The notes: generated by a model not told the origin, from the sequence alone. 64,000 bases of DNA from Okapia johnstoni (GCA_024291935.2 JAGTYA010000024.1:5518001-5582000); one strand, 5' to 3'; shown: positions 33,096-44,308, counted from the first letter of the stretch. Made by a program: numbers and translations.

Positions 33096-33149
33096 CACTT
33101 CTTCAATGGGAAGAATGAGTCTGCCCAACACTGTTTTCCATAGAAGGAA

Positions 33150-33310
33150 GCCCTGTCTCTCTTCTGCCCCCTCCCTTGCTCACTCCCTCTGTCCTTCCCT
33201 CACTATCTCTCCTCCTTCTTGCCCTCTCTCTCTCTGTCCCTCCCTGACACCCTCTCTCTCTCACCAGCTCCCATTTTTCTGTTTGTATCTCATACTATCT
33301 CCTCCTCCCC
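33150..33310. repeat. CT-rich low-complexity tract
   Basis: Pyrimidine-rich CTCTC and CCCTC runs give a 110-codon frame rich in Ser, Pro and Leu that is not a gene. Confidence 0.75.
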
Positions 33311-33914
33311 CGCCTGCTCCCCCAGCTAATTAAATGACACCATAGAACAGGTTTCATTTGTATTTGGCTCAGAGGCTTTAGTGCCGTTGGCTGCATGTTC
33401 ATTAAATGGCTCTGTGTAGAGGGCTGTAATGAACCTATTTTATTACAATCATCATCTCTACCCATCCTAGGATGTGATTATGTATTCATCAGGAAGAAAG
33501 AGAACCGCAAACCCCAGCTACTAGAGCATGGCGTCTGGGTATGAGTAAGGAGAAGAGAGTCTGGCTCTGACTCAGGGAAGGGTTTGAGCTCTGTTTGTAG
33601 TGAGGGGAAGGAAGGCTCGGTTGAGTGTAGTCATAACCCTTATTACTTCAGCATCCCCATAACTGTGAATGCAAAAAAATCCCATTGACTTCGACTAGGG
33701 TCCAAAATTTCTGGGCGTGGTTTTCCCTAGGTGGTCTCCAAATTCATCTCTACCAGGCGCCATCTGTAGACAAGATAATTGGTTTGGCACACTAGGACCA
33801 CTGTTTTATTATGTGTGCGCTACTGTTATCAAGAGAAAAATCCTTTGAAAAGCATCATGGGAAAGCATTGCAATGAGCATTTTTTTCTGTCACATTTTTC
33901 CTCACTGAATCACA
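33311..33914. other. unique stretch with candidate conserved element
   Basis: 33315-33475 is AT-rich and complex with two TTAAATG direct motifs (see the finding). The rest is unique. Confidence 0.45.
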
Positions 33915-34150
33915 GATGAGCAGTGTTAGTGATAATGATGGCATCAGCCATATTGAACTTTTACCTGGACCACCTCATTTAACTCTCACAACAATAGATG
34001 AGTCAGGTATGGTTATCAACCCCATTGTATGCATGAGGGAATTGAGGTGCAGAAAAACAATATGTTGAAGACCATGTAGCCAGGATACTGTGGATTCTGA
34101 GTTTGAACCTAGGTCTGCCCACACCAGAGTCCTCAGCACTGCTCTCTCCT
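33915..34150 (-). repeat. MIR SINE remnant
   Basis: 'cctcatttaactctcacaac', 'gcatgagggaattgaggtgc' and 'gagtttgaacctaggtctgc' are antisense MIR. Confidence 0.75.
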
Positions 34151-34319
34151 GCCTGCAATTTAAAAGGACTGTCCGTATCAGATAGGAGTTTCACATTTTA
34201 TTTTATTAATGCTAAAAAATGATCCTAAAAGTCAAATACCATAGTGGTAAGTCGTGGTTTCTGCAGAAGGCTCATCTTCTTTTCCAGGGTCAAACTGGAT
34301 TGAGCTTTAAGAGCCTCTG

Positions 34320-34436
34320 GAGAAGGAAATGGCAGCCCACTCCAGTATTCTTGCCTGAAGAATTTCATGGACAGGGGAGCCTGGTGGCTATAGTCCATGG
34401 GGTCACAAAGAGTCAGACATGACTGAGTGAGTAACA
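34320..34436 (+). mobile_element. Bov-tA SINE, 5'-truncated
   Basis: Only the body is present, from 'gagaaggaaatggcagccca' to 'agtcagacatgactgagtga'. The flanks ctttaagagcctctg (34305-34319) and ctttaagagcatctg (34437-34451) are a 15-bp duplication with one mismatch, so it integrated already truncated. Confidence 0.9.
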
Positions 34437-34549
34437 CTTTAAGAGCATCTGAATTGAGACATTGGGTATGTGTACGAGGGCGACCTGGTGGTAAGGATGA
34501 GGGGCACACACATCAGTGTGGCGGGGGGTGGGGGGTAGGCCTTGGGATC

Positions 34550-34790
34550 TGAGAGTCTGAGGGAAAGAGTGTTGGGCTGGAATTGGTTTCACCCTGGCTC
34601 TGCCTAAAATTTCCTGGGTGACATTCAGAAATTCTAACACATCAAAGACTAACTGAGCATCTACTACATACCAGGAGTTGCCCTAGGCTTTGGGGATACA
34701 GCAGTGAATAAAACAAATGAGCCTTCCCTCCAGTAGGTGGTAATCAGGGTAGAGTGGACACATGACACGTGTAGGGAAAAAGCAATCGGC
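34550..34790. repeat. MIR then L2 remnants
   Basis: 'gtttcaccctggctctgcct' (about 34590) is a sense MIR scrap. 'catctactacataccaggag' and 'ctttggggatacagcagtga' (34658-34712) are antisense L2. Confidence 0.55.
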
Positions 34791-34859
34791 CAAGATGGCA
34801 GTGGTCAGGCTCTTTTGACCCATGGCCTCTTACTCTCAACCCATTTTTGTAAATAAGGT

Positions 34860-35166
34860 AAATAATGATGCAACAACTGAGATTATTTGTATATAGCACT
34901 GCACATGTGTGTCATCTATATGAGCACCACCTGAAAAGCTCTTGTAGTCAGGTTGCATTGAGTAGCGTGTTGTGTGCGATGTGGCTGTGTCCACTTGGTC
35001 AACCACGAGAAAATACAGCATGTCTGCTGCTGCTGCCTTGCTGCTTGTCCCAGCCAAGAAAAAATAAACATGTCTTCAATTCCTACGGCTCCTTGCATCT
35101 TCTTCCAGCTTCCCCGTTCTCACTTTGCTTATCCCTGGGTTCAGCGAACAGTGAGACAACACACTA
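34860..35166 (+). repeat. possible solo LTR
   Basis: AATAAA at about 35061 is followed by a U5-like run 'ctccttgcatcttcttccag' and the end 'cagcgaacagtgagacaaca'. The layout resembles a retroviral LTR (enhancer-like part, poly(A) signal, U5). I cannot name the family or place the 5' end. Frames on both strands (up to 171 codons) are not considered genes. Confidence 0.3.
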
Positions 35167-36044
35167 TGCCTTCTTAGGTTTAGCTTACCCATGTGTAAGC
35201 TGGGTCTCTGCAGTGAGGTCACAAGCTCAAATAATGCCAGGGCCCAAGCAGGGGACACAGATGACAGAGATCAACCGATGGGGCCCATGGACAGCTAGGG
35301 TGTCCCTAAGGAGCTGTTGCATCTCAGCTCCAGTGACTGTGGCTGGGGCCAGTGCAGGCCCAGTTTGTCAGCTTCTCTGATGTTGTTTTGTGTGAAATTT
35401 TCAGGTTTTTAAACTTTTACTATATAGTTCAAAATAAACAAGAAAACAAAACCCACTGTGTAGGCAAAAATCGTACCGTCTGTGGGTAGGTCTGGTGGAC
35501 AGGCCACTGTTATGCTGTGGTCGTCCTTCAACGACAGATATGGAGGGTCTTGCAGAGAATCTGGCCCAGAGCAGACGGTAACAGTCACAAGGCCCCCTTC
35601 TTTAATTCAGCTGCAAACTGGGCTGTTATAGGGCAAGTCCATGAACAGATGGGGCAGTTCTGGGAGGGGGGAGGGGGAACACAGCCCCACAAACCCTGGC
35701 GTGATGTCCACAACACTGAGGATGGTGTCCCGCCCCGGGGTGGGAGTGGCCTCCTTGTAATTTTTCAAACCCGATGAATCTGAGGTGGTCCTAGGTCCCG
35801 TGAGTCATAAGGTTGAGGGAGTGGTGTGTGTGTGTGTGTTAGAGAGAGAGAGAGAGAAAGAAAGAAAAAGAGAGGGATAGTGGGTTAGAATCTGGAGCAG
35901 GAGAAGGGCAGGGCAGACCCCAGAGGAAACCATGAGATCTTTAACCTCAGGGAACAAAAGGCCTGTGCAGGTCTAGAGGGACCCCTTCAGGTGAAGGCTG
36001 AACAGTGACCACTGCAACAGCAATCAACCAAGAAGAAGTCTGAG
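35167..36044. other. unique stretch with TG/AG microsatellite
   Basis: (TG)n followed by (AG)n lies at about 35825-35875. There is no gene. Confidence 0.5.
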
Positions 36045-36190
36045 CCCACCTCTCTTCTAACCACTTTATGTGTATCATCCCCTTTAATCCTCACTACGAC
36101 TCTACGAGGAATATACTATCATTACCCCATTTTACAGATGAGAACACTGAGGTACAGAAAGCTTAGGCTGCTTCTTTAAGTCACAGTAAG
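36045..36190 (-). repeat. MIR SINE remnant
   Basis: 'cccctttaatcctcactacg', 'ccccattttacagatgagaa' and 'cactgaggtacagaaagctt' are antisense MIR. Confidence 0.8.
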
Positions 36191-36299
36191 GTGCCGATCA
36201 GACAGGTATTGAGTCCAGCAGTGAGGCTCCCAAGTTCACACCTGTCCCAACTCCATCTCCCATGGGGCCAGAGTATGGTTCCAGGTAACCACAGCTGTC

Positions 36300-36485
36300 C
36301 CCCAGGGAGGACCCACTATGTGTCAGGCACCACGCAGGGGCTTTGCTCACTTTATTTAACCTGCACAACCAGGGGAGCGAGGGATCACCACTCCCATTTT
36401 ACAGATGAGAAGACTGAGGCTCAGGAGACAGAGAGGTGGCTGGCATGTGCCCAGGGTCGGCCCTGGGTCTCAGGCTCTGGAAGAT
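36300..36485 (-). repeat. MIR SINE remnant
   Basis: 'actatgtgtcaggcaccacg', 'cccattttacagatgagaag' and 'gaggctcaggagacagagag' are antisense MIR. Confidence 0.8.
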
Positions 36486-37141
36486 TCTAGAGGGTCTGAC
36501 TATGGAGCCCTGCTTCTCCAGATGCTGACACATAACAGTGCAGGGGCTGTTGCTGGGTTTCTGGGCAAAACCAAGGTGCCCCTTCAGGAGGCTGTGGAGC
36601 TCTCTGGGGTCCTTTGGCCCAGTCATTCCTCTTCATCCCCACCAATGTTCTAAGCCTAGCCCTGCCCCAGTTCTGGACCAGACCAGTGAGGCTCTGAGTT
36701 ATTTAACAAGGCCAGAGCCCCTGCCAGTCCCTCTTTTCCTAATAGAAAGCAAACATGTTAAATAATTCTGCTGACCCCTTAGATCAAGCGGAACCTTAGG
36801 CCCCAAAGACCCCTTACTCTGCCAAGGGCCTGCTCTAACAGTGAGATTTGTTAACTCATTAGCAGAGAAGCGGCCGGACTCTAAATAATTCCTGGACATA
36901 TGAACGACCATCTGTGCCCAGCATCCTGGGCACACTGCAGCCAGGTCAGTCTGCTCTGGCCAGCAGAGCCTTGGAGGCAGGGCCTTTCCTGTCAGCCACG
37001 CTGGGGGCTGAACCTTTGAGAAGAACAGGATACAGAACTCTGGAAGCAGAAGGACCTGTGCAGGGAAGCAAATTCAGAGGAAATGCAGGGAGAGGCCTGG
37101 AGGTGATCTGGTCAGGAAAGACTCAAATGGGCTGGAGGGGA
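36486..37141. other. unique stretch with candidate conserved element
   Basis: 36735-36905 is AT-rich between GC-rich flanks and is listed in the findings. The 75-121-codon frames have no recognised domain. Confidence 0.45.
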
Positions 37142-37540
37142 GAATTCAGATTCATTGAGCACTCGTTATATGTGCTGTGTTTAGTTGCTCAGTCATGTCC
37201 AACTCTTTGTGACCCCATGGACTGTAGCCTGCCAGGTTCCTCTGTCTATGGGATTTCCCAGGCAAGAGTACTGGAGTGAGTTGCCATTTCCTTCTCCGGG
37301 GATCTTCCCAACCCAGGGATCGAACCCAAGTCTCCCTCACTGCAGGAGGATTGTTTAGCATCTGAGCCACCAGGGAAGCCCTTCTAAGCCTGATCACTTA
37401 ATGGGACAAATGTTTCCATTTTGCAGATAAGAAATTCAAGGCTCAGAGAGATTGTGACCTGCCCAGGGTCACATATCTTGGCTGTGGTGGGGCAAGGACT
37501 CACACTCATGACCCTGGAGACCCCTAATTCCATCTTCTTC
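37142..37540 (-). repeat. MIR SINE split by a Bov-tA
   Basis: The left end 'attcattgagcactcgttat' (37149-37168) and the right part 'ttccattttgcagataagaa', 'ggctcagagagattgtgacc' (37412-37460) are one antisense MIR. The SINE lies between. Confidence 0.8.
37171..37382 (-). mobile_element. Bov-tA SINE inserted in MIR
   Basis: Antisense copy: 'gtttagttgctcagtcatgt', 'ggatttcccaggcaagagta', 'ccgggga' linker and the head 'tagcatctgagccaccaggg'. Confidence 0.9.
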
Positions 37541-37839
37541 CTCCCAACCATACTCTAAAGATTTGCTCATCACTGCGGGGGAATCCTCATGGCTCCTCCA
37601 CCTCTGTTGCCCCCTAAAGCCACCAGGAGACTCCCTGATGAGAGGAAACCTAATTAACTCTCAGTCTTTGACCAGGAAGGGCTGAGATGGTCCCTCTGCA
37701 GGAGCCAGCATTTCCTGGCAGAGACACCACCTTCCATTCCCAGAAGTTTGCAAACCAAACATTAGATCTGGATTTGCAGAATCTGCTGGGGGAGGTGAGT
37801 GAGGCGGGAAGCAGTGGGAGGGATGTTGAGAGAAGTGAT
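37541..37839. other. unique stretch
   Basis: Nothing recognised apart from a taattaac homeodomain-like motif near 37650. Confidence 0.4.
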
Positions 37840-37962
37840 AAGTGAAGGTGTTAGTCACTCAGTCGTGTCTGATTCTTTGTGACCCCATGGACTGTAGCCC
37901 TCTAGGCTCCTCTGTCCATGGAATTCTGCAGGCTAGAATACTGGAGTGGGTAGGCATTCCCT
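37840..37962 (-). mobile_element. Bov-tA SINE, 5'-truncated
   Basis: 'gtcactcagtcgtgtctgat' to 'gaatactggagtgggtaggc' in antisense. The tRNA-like head, which would lie to the right, is absent. Confidence 0.85.
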
Positions 37963-38327
37963 GAGCAGCACCCCAAATCAGGCCCCGGGTGGGTTCATGG
38001 AGGGGAAGGGCACAGTGTGGTGCTGAGGGACCACTAATCCCAACGGAGCCCCCAGGGGTGGGCCAGATACTCCTGGGGCCCCTACCAGCCCTGATATTCT
38101 GTGGGTCCCTGACCCGGTATTTGAAAGCAAATGGAACAAGGGGTCTGCGGCTCAGGGATGGAGGCTGGAGAGGGGGCTTGGGAGTGGGCAGGAGCTCTGA
38201 GCTAAGCCCTAGGTCGGGGTATTTGTAGGGAAAGGGGGATGATAGTCATGAAGGACAGGCCCCGGGTAGGGGTGCCCAGGAGAGCCCTGAACCAGGGCAG
38301 CCAGGAGGAAGTCAGAAGGGCAAGACT
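37963..38327. other. unique GC-rich stretch
   Basis: No recognised feature. Confidence 0.4.
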
Positions 38328-38415
38328 CAGCACCTGGGCTGGGAGTCAGGGCCTGGCTCATTTCTGGTGCTGCTGACTGGCTGTGTGACCTGGGTGAGTC
38401 TTGTTATTCCATCCC
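38328..38415 (+). repeat. MIR SINE remnant
   Basis: 'actggctgtgtgacctgggt' with 'gggagtcagggcctggct' upstream is a sense MIR. Confidence 0.65.
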
Positions 38416-38560
38416 TGGATGCAGGGCTGCTGAGAAGGAGAGAGGTCAAGAAAGGAAAAGCCAGGGAGGAGGATCCATCCTAAACAAAGAGGGTGGGGCC
38501 TGACCACTGACCTGCATCAGGCCTGGTTCTGCTCCACCTTCCTCTACTCCCAGCCTCCTA

Positions 38561-38640
38561 GTGACTGATTGGCCAGACTCTGGTGCCCCTGCCCCCAAGA
38601 ACCCAGCTGATTGGAGGAGGCAGGTCTTTATGCAAATAAG
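38561..38640 (+). promoter_or_regulatory. CCAAT-pair plus octamer cluster
   Basis: Two antisense CCAAT boxes (gattgg at 38567-38572 and 38609-38614) lie 42 bp apart. An exact octamer ATGCAAAT follows at 38630-38637. NF-Y and POU factors bind such sites. No transcript is seen nearby, so a promoter or enhancer role is an inference. Confidence 0.3.
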
Positions 38641-38879
38641 GCTGCTGCCTTCCTCCTCCTCCTTCTCCCCTAAGGGAGCCCTCACTTACTCACCATCACT
38701 GGGACCTCACACACGCTGGCTTGATTTTCCCTAGGAGTGGCTGGCGACTTGTAAAGCATGTGATTTACTGTCTAAATGCAGGACAGCTCAAGCTGTCTTT
38801 CTCTAGAATCTATACTGCTCCCACAGTCCTATCCTATTTCCTATCCCTTCCTAGGATCCATACTGCTCCCCCTTCCTAT
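38641..38879. other. unique stretch with a short imperfect tandem
   Basis: 'atctatactgctcccacag' (about 38808) and 'atccatactgctccccctt' (about 38856) are imperfect repeats of one unit. Confidence 0.5.
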
Positions 38880-38985
38880 CCACATTTGTGTGGCTTTGGG
38901 CAAGCACGTCACTTCTCTGAGCGTCAGGCTCCTCTACCATTAAATGGGGATGAGAATGCTTACTTCATGGATTTGTCCAAATTAT
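38880..38985 (+). repeat. MIR SINE remnant
   Basis: 'gtggctttgggcaagcacgt', 'cttctctgagcgtcaggctc' and 'taaatggggatgagaatgct' are sense MIR. Confidence 0.8.
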
Positions 38986-39920
38986 TTACACAGTCTCAAA
39001 ACCCGAAACATTCTGATATTTCTCAAGAGCCTCCTATTCTGGGTGCTGAGGACACGAAATGGGCAGTGAAGATAAGGACCCTGCTCCTTCCTGGTTCTCT
39101 TGAGAGGGTTATCAGGTGGCTGCATTGAGGGCCTGGCTGGAAAGGTGTCGATGAAGCGGCTGACAGCCATGACAATGCAGAGTAGACAAGTGACTCACCC
39201 ACATGTGGAAAGTCAACAGCAACAGTCAAGCCAGGCTGGCCCCAGAGCCTGTACAGTCTAACCCCACAATGGTACCCACCATGCAACCCTGCTGATTTCC
39301 ATACCTGCAACCCAGCAAGGTCAACTACTTCTCTGGGGACATCCAGCTCTTTTCCCAAGCATCAGGTCACAGGAGGTCCAGCCATGCTGGCTCCTTTTGT
39401 CATCAGAGTCCTGATCAGGGGCTCTTGGCACAGGCAGATAAGGGTAACCTGTCAGGTGTGTACCCCTGAACTGGTATCCCCTTGGCTCCCCATCTGTCCC
39501 CACTCTCTCCTTCCCCTGGTGCTTCCTGCAGGATTACCTGGAACTGCAGGTGGGCAAGGGGGTGGTGAGAGGCTCTGAGCCTCATCAGACACTCCCCCTG
39601 TGCTTTGTCCTGAAGCCAGCAGTGAGTGTCTCCCTCTCACCATTCTGATCACAGACGTTTTAATCATTATAATTATCACCTGAGAAATTGGGTTTTTGCT
39701 CTAGACAGTTAAAATGAAATTCAGCTCTGCTTTCTCTCTCTCGGCTTTAAATCTGATGGTGAACTTTATAACACATCTGGAAACAGGAGTTAGAGGAGAT
39801 CCTGAGGAGGTGAAAAGGAGCCTGGGGTGAATGTGGGTCTGACGACATGTCTGGGATGATATGCGTGTGTGTGCAGGTGTGCACAAGAGTGGGTATGTAT
39901 ATGTGTTTGTGCCTGTGTGT
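38986..39920. other. unique stretch
   Basis: 39640-39760 is an AT-rich unique island (tttaatcattataattatca). A TG-rich run lies at 39860-39918. No gene is recognised; frames up to 111 codons overlap on both strands. Confidence 0.45.
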
Positions 39921-39928
39921 ATAGGATC

Positions 39929-40157
39929 AGGTGGGCTTCCTAGGTGGCACTAGTGGTAAAGAATCTGCCTGCCAATGTAGGAGATGCCAGAGACAAGAGT
40001 TCCATCTCTGGGTTGAAAAGATTGCCCAGAGGAGGGCATGGCAAACCACTCCAGTATTCTTGCCTGAAAATTCTCATGGACAGAGGAGCCTGACAGGCTA
40101 TGGTCCGTAAGATCACAAAGAGTTAGACATGACTGAAACAACTTAGCACATATGCTC
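39929..40157 (+). mobile_element. Bov-tA SINE
   Basis: The head 'ggcttcctaggtggcactag' and 'taaagaatctgcctgccaat' lead to the end 'gagttagacatgactgaaac'. ataggatc at 39921-39928 and 40158-40165 are its flanking duplication. Confidence 0.9.
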
Positions 40158-40227
40158 ATAGGATCTCCAGGTGTCATATGGGCTTGTGTATGTGTACATG
40201 TGTGTTTGAACAGGTGTAGGTGTGGAC

Positions 40228-40423
40228 GAGGGCTCCCCTGGTAGCTCAGCTGGTAAAGAATCAGCCTGCAGTGCAGGAGACCTGGGTTCGATCCCTCAGT
40301 TGGGAAGATCCCCTGGAGAAGGGAACACCTACACACTCCATTACTCTGGCCTGGAGAATTCCATGGACTGTATAGTCCATGGGGTCACAAAGAGTTGGAC
40401 ACAACTGAGCAACTTTCAGTTTC
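40228..40423 (+). mobile_element. Bov-tA SINE
   Basis: A well-kept copy: head 'ccctggtagctcagctggta', box B 'ggttcgatccc', the linker, and the end 'gagttggacacaactgagca'. The exact 10-mer aggtgtggac flanks it (40218-40227 and 40424-40433). Confidence 0.93.
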
Positions 40424-40544
40424 AGGTGTGGACATTGTGTGTGCATGTGAATGCATGAATGCACCTGAGGATATGTGTATGAGCATGTGCTCTGTGCATG
40501 AGTAGTGACGGAGAGGGGACAGTGACAAGGTGCAAGCAGCAGCT

Positions 40545-40640
40545 ATGGACAGAGACTCCTATGGACAGAGGAGCCTGGAAGACCACAGTCCATAGGGTCG
40601 CAAACAGTTGGACACAACTCAAGTGACTTAGCACAGCAGA
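40545..40640 (+). mobile_element. Bov-tA SINE fragment
   Basis: 'ctatggacagaggagcctgg' to 'gttggacacaactcaagtga' is a 5'-truncated body with no head. Confidence 0.75.
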
Positions 40641-41326
40641 GCACACAAGGAGATTACAGAGGGGAGAAAACAAAAATTAAACACACAAACACGTAAACAT
40701 ATTCAAAACAAAATGAGGAAGCTCAAGTTAATTAGTCTTTATTTTTATAAATGATTGTGTGGTCAGAGCTGTTATTTGTAACTACCTTCCTTCACTATTC
40801 ATTCATATTCCCTTTGCCCTCAGTAATGACCTCACATGGTCATAGTTGTTTATGTGATGGGACCCAAGCCTTCATCCCTGAGAGTGTGAGCCATTTGTAG
40901 TCCTACCTGGATTGGGTTGTTGTGGTTGTCCACTGACTTTAATCACAGGGCATGATAATACTAAGAGACATCTGAGGGGCTTTCCTGTATTCTAGACACA
41001 CACTCCCTTACCTCCTTTGTGGGGTATCAGTCCAATTTCTCCTTGCTAGTCGGGATCAGTCACCCCAGTGAGCACTGTAACTCCCTTCATTACCTGTTGA
41101 TTCAGGTCATAAGGAAATTAAAGTAGGTAGCATCATAACTTCCAGTTCAATAGAATTGTTGCCATGTTTCCCAGTGGAAGCATTCCTCTCTGGCACTACC
41201 CCCGACCAGCAGGGCATAAGGTTGACTAACACTCTCCGAACTTGACACCCATACACATCTCTGTAAAACATACTCAATCTTGAAATAAAGACATTAACAA
41301 GGTAATAATTTCTCCTTACATTATAT

Positions 41327-41457
41327 ATCACCAACTCAGTGGACATGAGTTTGAGCAAACTCCAGGAGATAGTGAAGGACAGGGGAGCCTGGCATGCTGC
41401 CACCCACGGGGTCACAAAGAGTCAGACACGAGTTAGTGACACAACAACAACAACAGA
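41327..41457 (+). mobile_element. BovB 3' fragment in ERV-L
   Basis: 'atcaccaactcagtggacat', 'gagcaaactccaggagatag' and 'gtcacaaagagtcagacacg' followed by an (ACA)n tail make a short sense BovB 3' end. It is younger than the ERV-L. Confidence 0.85.
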
Positions 41458-41799
41458 ATGCAACTATTCTGTTTACAACCGAAAATTTTGCTAGTGAGTC
41501 ACTAGGGATGATAGTGAGTGGATCTCCTCCCACTTCTGCCTCTTGATTCTTGGCTTTGGGGAAAATAGTACAATACAAAGTAGTTATCCAAATAGGATGA
41601 CAAGGTTTTGCTCCCAAACTCTAAGGGTCTGCACTGCACTTCAGCTATAAGGGCCTGTCCTAGGCTCCTCGCAGCAACCCTGTCTGCTGCTGACACTTGA
41701 CGAACCATTGGGTCTGCTGGACCCAAATGTCAGCCTCAATTGCACAGCAGCCTGGAACTGTTGCAGAGCCTTCTCTCGTTATGAGTCCAAAACTTTCAG

Positions 41800-42800
41800 C
41801 TTTTCAGATCACTTGACAAATAAGTCAGAGTAACACACCTGAAATGAGGAATATGTTGCCTCCAAAATCCAGAAGGCCTATTATACATTGTGCCTTATTC
41901 TGGTTGTGAGAAGGGCCAGATGCAGTATCTTATCCTTCACCTTAGGAGGGATATCTCAACCTGCCTCACATCCCTGGAACTCTAGAAATGTCATCAAAAT
42001 GGAACACTCCTGAATTGTCATTGGATTTATTTCCCACCCTCTGGCATATAAATGTCTTAACAATAAGTCTATAATAGTTGCTACTTCTTTCTCACTAGGT
42101 CCAATCAGTGTAATGTCCCCAATGTAACAGATCAGTGTGATATCTTGTGGGAGGAAGACCCAGATCCCTGAGAACTAAGTGATGACATAGAGCTGGAGAG
42201 TCAATACCCCACTAAGGTAGGGCAGTGAAGGCGTATGCCTGGCCTTGTCAGCTGAAAGCAAACTGTTTCTGCTGATCCTTATTGACAGGCATGATTTTCA
42301 CAAAGCATTTGACAGATCAATAGCTGCATCCCAGGTACTGGGGAATATGTTAATTTGCTCAAGTCATAAAAGGACATCTGGTTCAGCAGCTGCATTGGAG
42401 TCACCAACTAATTAAGCCGATGACAATCCACTGTCATTCTCCAAAACCCATCTGTCTGCCGCACAGGCCAAGTAGGTGAGTTGAATGAGAATGTGGTGGG
42501 AATCACCGCCGCTGCATCTTTCACGTCTTCGATGATGGCTCTGATCTCTGCAACCCCTCTAGGAATGTGGTATGGCTTTTGGTTTACTACTTTTCTAGGT
42601 AGAGAAAGTTCTAGTAGTTTCTCTATGGCCTTTCACATCACAGTAGCCCTCATTCCACAAGTCAAAGATTCAACGTGGGGATTCTGCCAACTGCTGAGTG
42701 TATCTCTTCCAGTTTATGCATTCTGGAACTGGGGAGACTCAGGCCCAACACTGGGCCCACTGTGAGACAGACCTGAGCTAAAATTCCCTGGATCATAAGC
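41800..42800 (-). pseudogene. ERV-L pol reverse transcriptase remnant
   Basis: On the minus strand the RT context is readable around 42060-42130. The catalytic box at 42115-42126 reads Y-I-G-D, so the first of the two catalytic aspartates is lost. The frame is further broken by stops and indels, and no protease, RNase H or integrase frame is open over more than about 90 codons. It is a fossil and no function is expected. Confidence 0.6.
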
Positions 42801-43105
42801 CCCTTCTCTGACTGGAGGGTCACAGTGTCCTTTTGGGTTTCCTGGAATTAGTGTCAGTTCAGAGCCAATGGGGAGTAGTTTCCTAAAAGTCTGATTATTT
42901 CCTTTCCCTGCCACATGCAGTTACCCTGGTAACAGGCCAGAGTCCCATTAGGGAAGGCTAGGAGGAAGTCTAACTGTATGAATTTTTGGCAATGTACCAG
43001 GGTCCTTCCTCAAGGAGACCCAGCCTCATTCAAGCCTCTCTGTAAACTAACTCAGGTCTGGGCATTGATTGAGAAGCCATGACTCTGTTTTCGTATTGTG
43101 AAAAG

Positions 43106-43400
43106 GTGTGAAAGTGAAAGTCGCTCAGTTGTGTCTGACTCTTTGTGACTCCCTGGACTTAGTCCGTGGAATTCTCTAGGCCAGAATACTGGAGTGGGTA
43201 GCCTCTCCCTTCTCCAGGGGATCTTCCCAACCCAAATTGAACCCAGGTCTCCCACACTGCAGGTGGATTCTTTACCAGCTGAGCCACGAGGGAGGCCCAA
43301 GAACACTGGAGTGGGTAGCCTATGCCTTCCCCAGAGGATCGAACTGGAGTCTCCTGCACTGCAGGCAGATTCTTTACCAACTGAGCTATGAGGGAAGCCT
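43106..43400 (-). mobile_element. Bov-tA SINE with duplicated head, in ERV-L
   Basis: Antisense copy: 'gtcgctcagttgtgtctgac', 'ccaggccagaatactggagt' (as 'ctaggccagaatactggagt'), first head 'ccagctgagccacgagggag', then a second partial head ending 'ccaactgagctatgagggaa'. The two-head structure matches the copy at 19301-19634. Confidence 0.88.
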
Positions 43401-43410
43401 TATTTTCATG

Positions 43411-43490
43411 TTGGATTGGCAAAAAACTTAGTTTGGATTTTTCTGTAACATCTTACAGAAGAACCCAAACAAACCTTTTGGCCAATCTAA
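43411..43490. mobile_element. mariner-derived MITE, near-perfect hairpin
   Basis: An 80-bp palindrome has arms of about 37 bp (left 'ttggattggcaaaaaactta', right end 'aaaccttttggccaatctaa') around the loop ctgtaacatcttacag. The size and end sequence match the ruminant mariner MITE. TA follows the right end; the left flank TG may be a mutated TA. It has no coding capacity. Confidence 0.8.
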
Positions 43491-44308
43491 TAATTTAGAA
43501 TTTTGCTCACTTGACCTAAAACTTTTATACTTACACAAACAAAGCCAGAATTCAGTAGGCTTCCCATTTCCCTTCTAGGAGCACAATGGTCTGTGAGAAT
43601 CGGACCCTTCTGATTGCTGTGTTGGCTCTGTGCTCATTATGAGAACCATGCTCACCTTGGTTTGGGTGGTTGAGTGCTGCCACTTGGCCTCTGCCTACCC
43701 CGGGGTCCAATTACTCCCACTGCATTTAAGTTTCCCAATTCGGTGACCACAACACCCACTGTGAGTTCTGACCTATAGAGAAGGGCAGTCACAGAGCCCT
43801 TCAAGGATGCTGGGCTCCCCTCACAACTTCATTTCTCTCAACTGTGGTGACTGATGTGTCTTCTGGACCCTCGCGGGGTGGGTGAGTAGATCTTAAATGA
43901 CAAATCCACTCTAACATTCCAATCTCTTTAGGCCTTTGAATCCCTTCCTGTACAATAAACCAACGCAGGCCAGCATCTCTAACTCACTCACTGTGGGCCA
44001 CCTTTTAGTTCATGTTTCAGCCAATAGACCAAACAAACTGTCAGAGCCCTTTCTAACTTCCTGAGCTGTACCTTTAAACGCAGAATCTTTACTTAGTTGG
44101 TGCATATGAATGAATTTGGCCTGATCCAACTTTAAGTTTCTTCCATCATTATCCCACACCCTTAATATCCATTCCCACACATGTTCCTCAGATTTCTATC
44201 TGTGTAAATTAGAAAATTCAAGCAGTTCCTTCAGAGTATAGCATACCTCTTCGTGGGTCACTTTGTACTGCACTTTGGGGGCTTCAGGGACTTGAGTCAG
44301 TTATAGGT

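Noticed and set aside
33150..33310. 110-codon Ser/Pro/Leu-rich frame (33001-33333)
   Set aside because: CT-rich low-complexity tract plus L2; not a gene.
40228..40300. tRNA-like sequence with A and B boxes
   Set aside because: It is the head of a Bov-tA SINE; no cloverleaf with a proper acceptor stem. The same applies to all other SINE heads.
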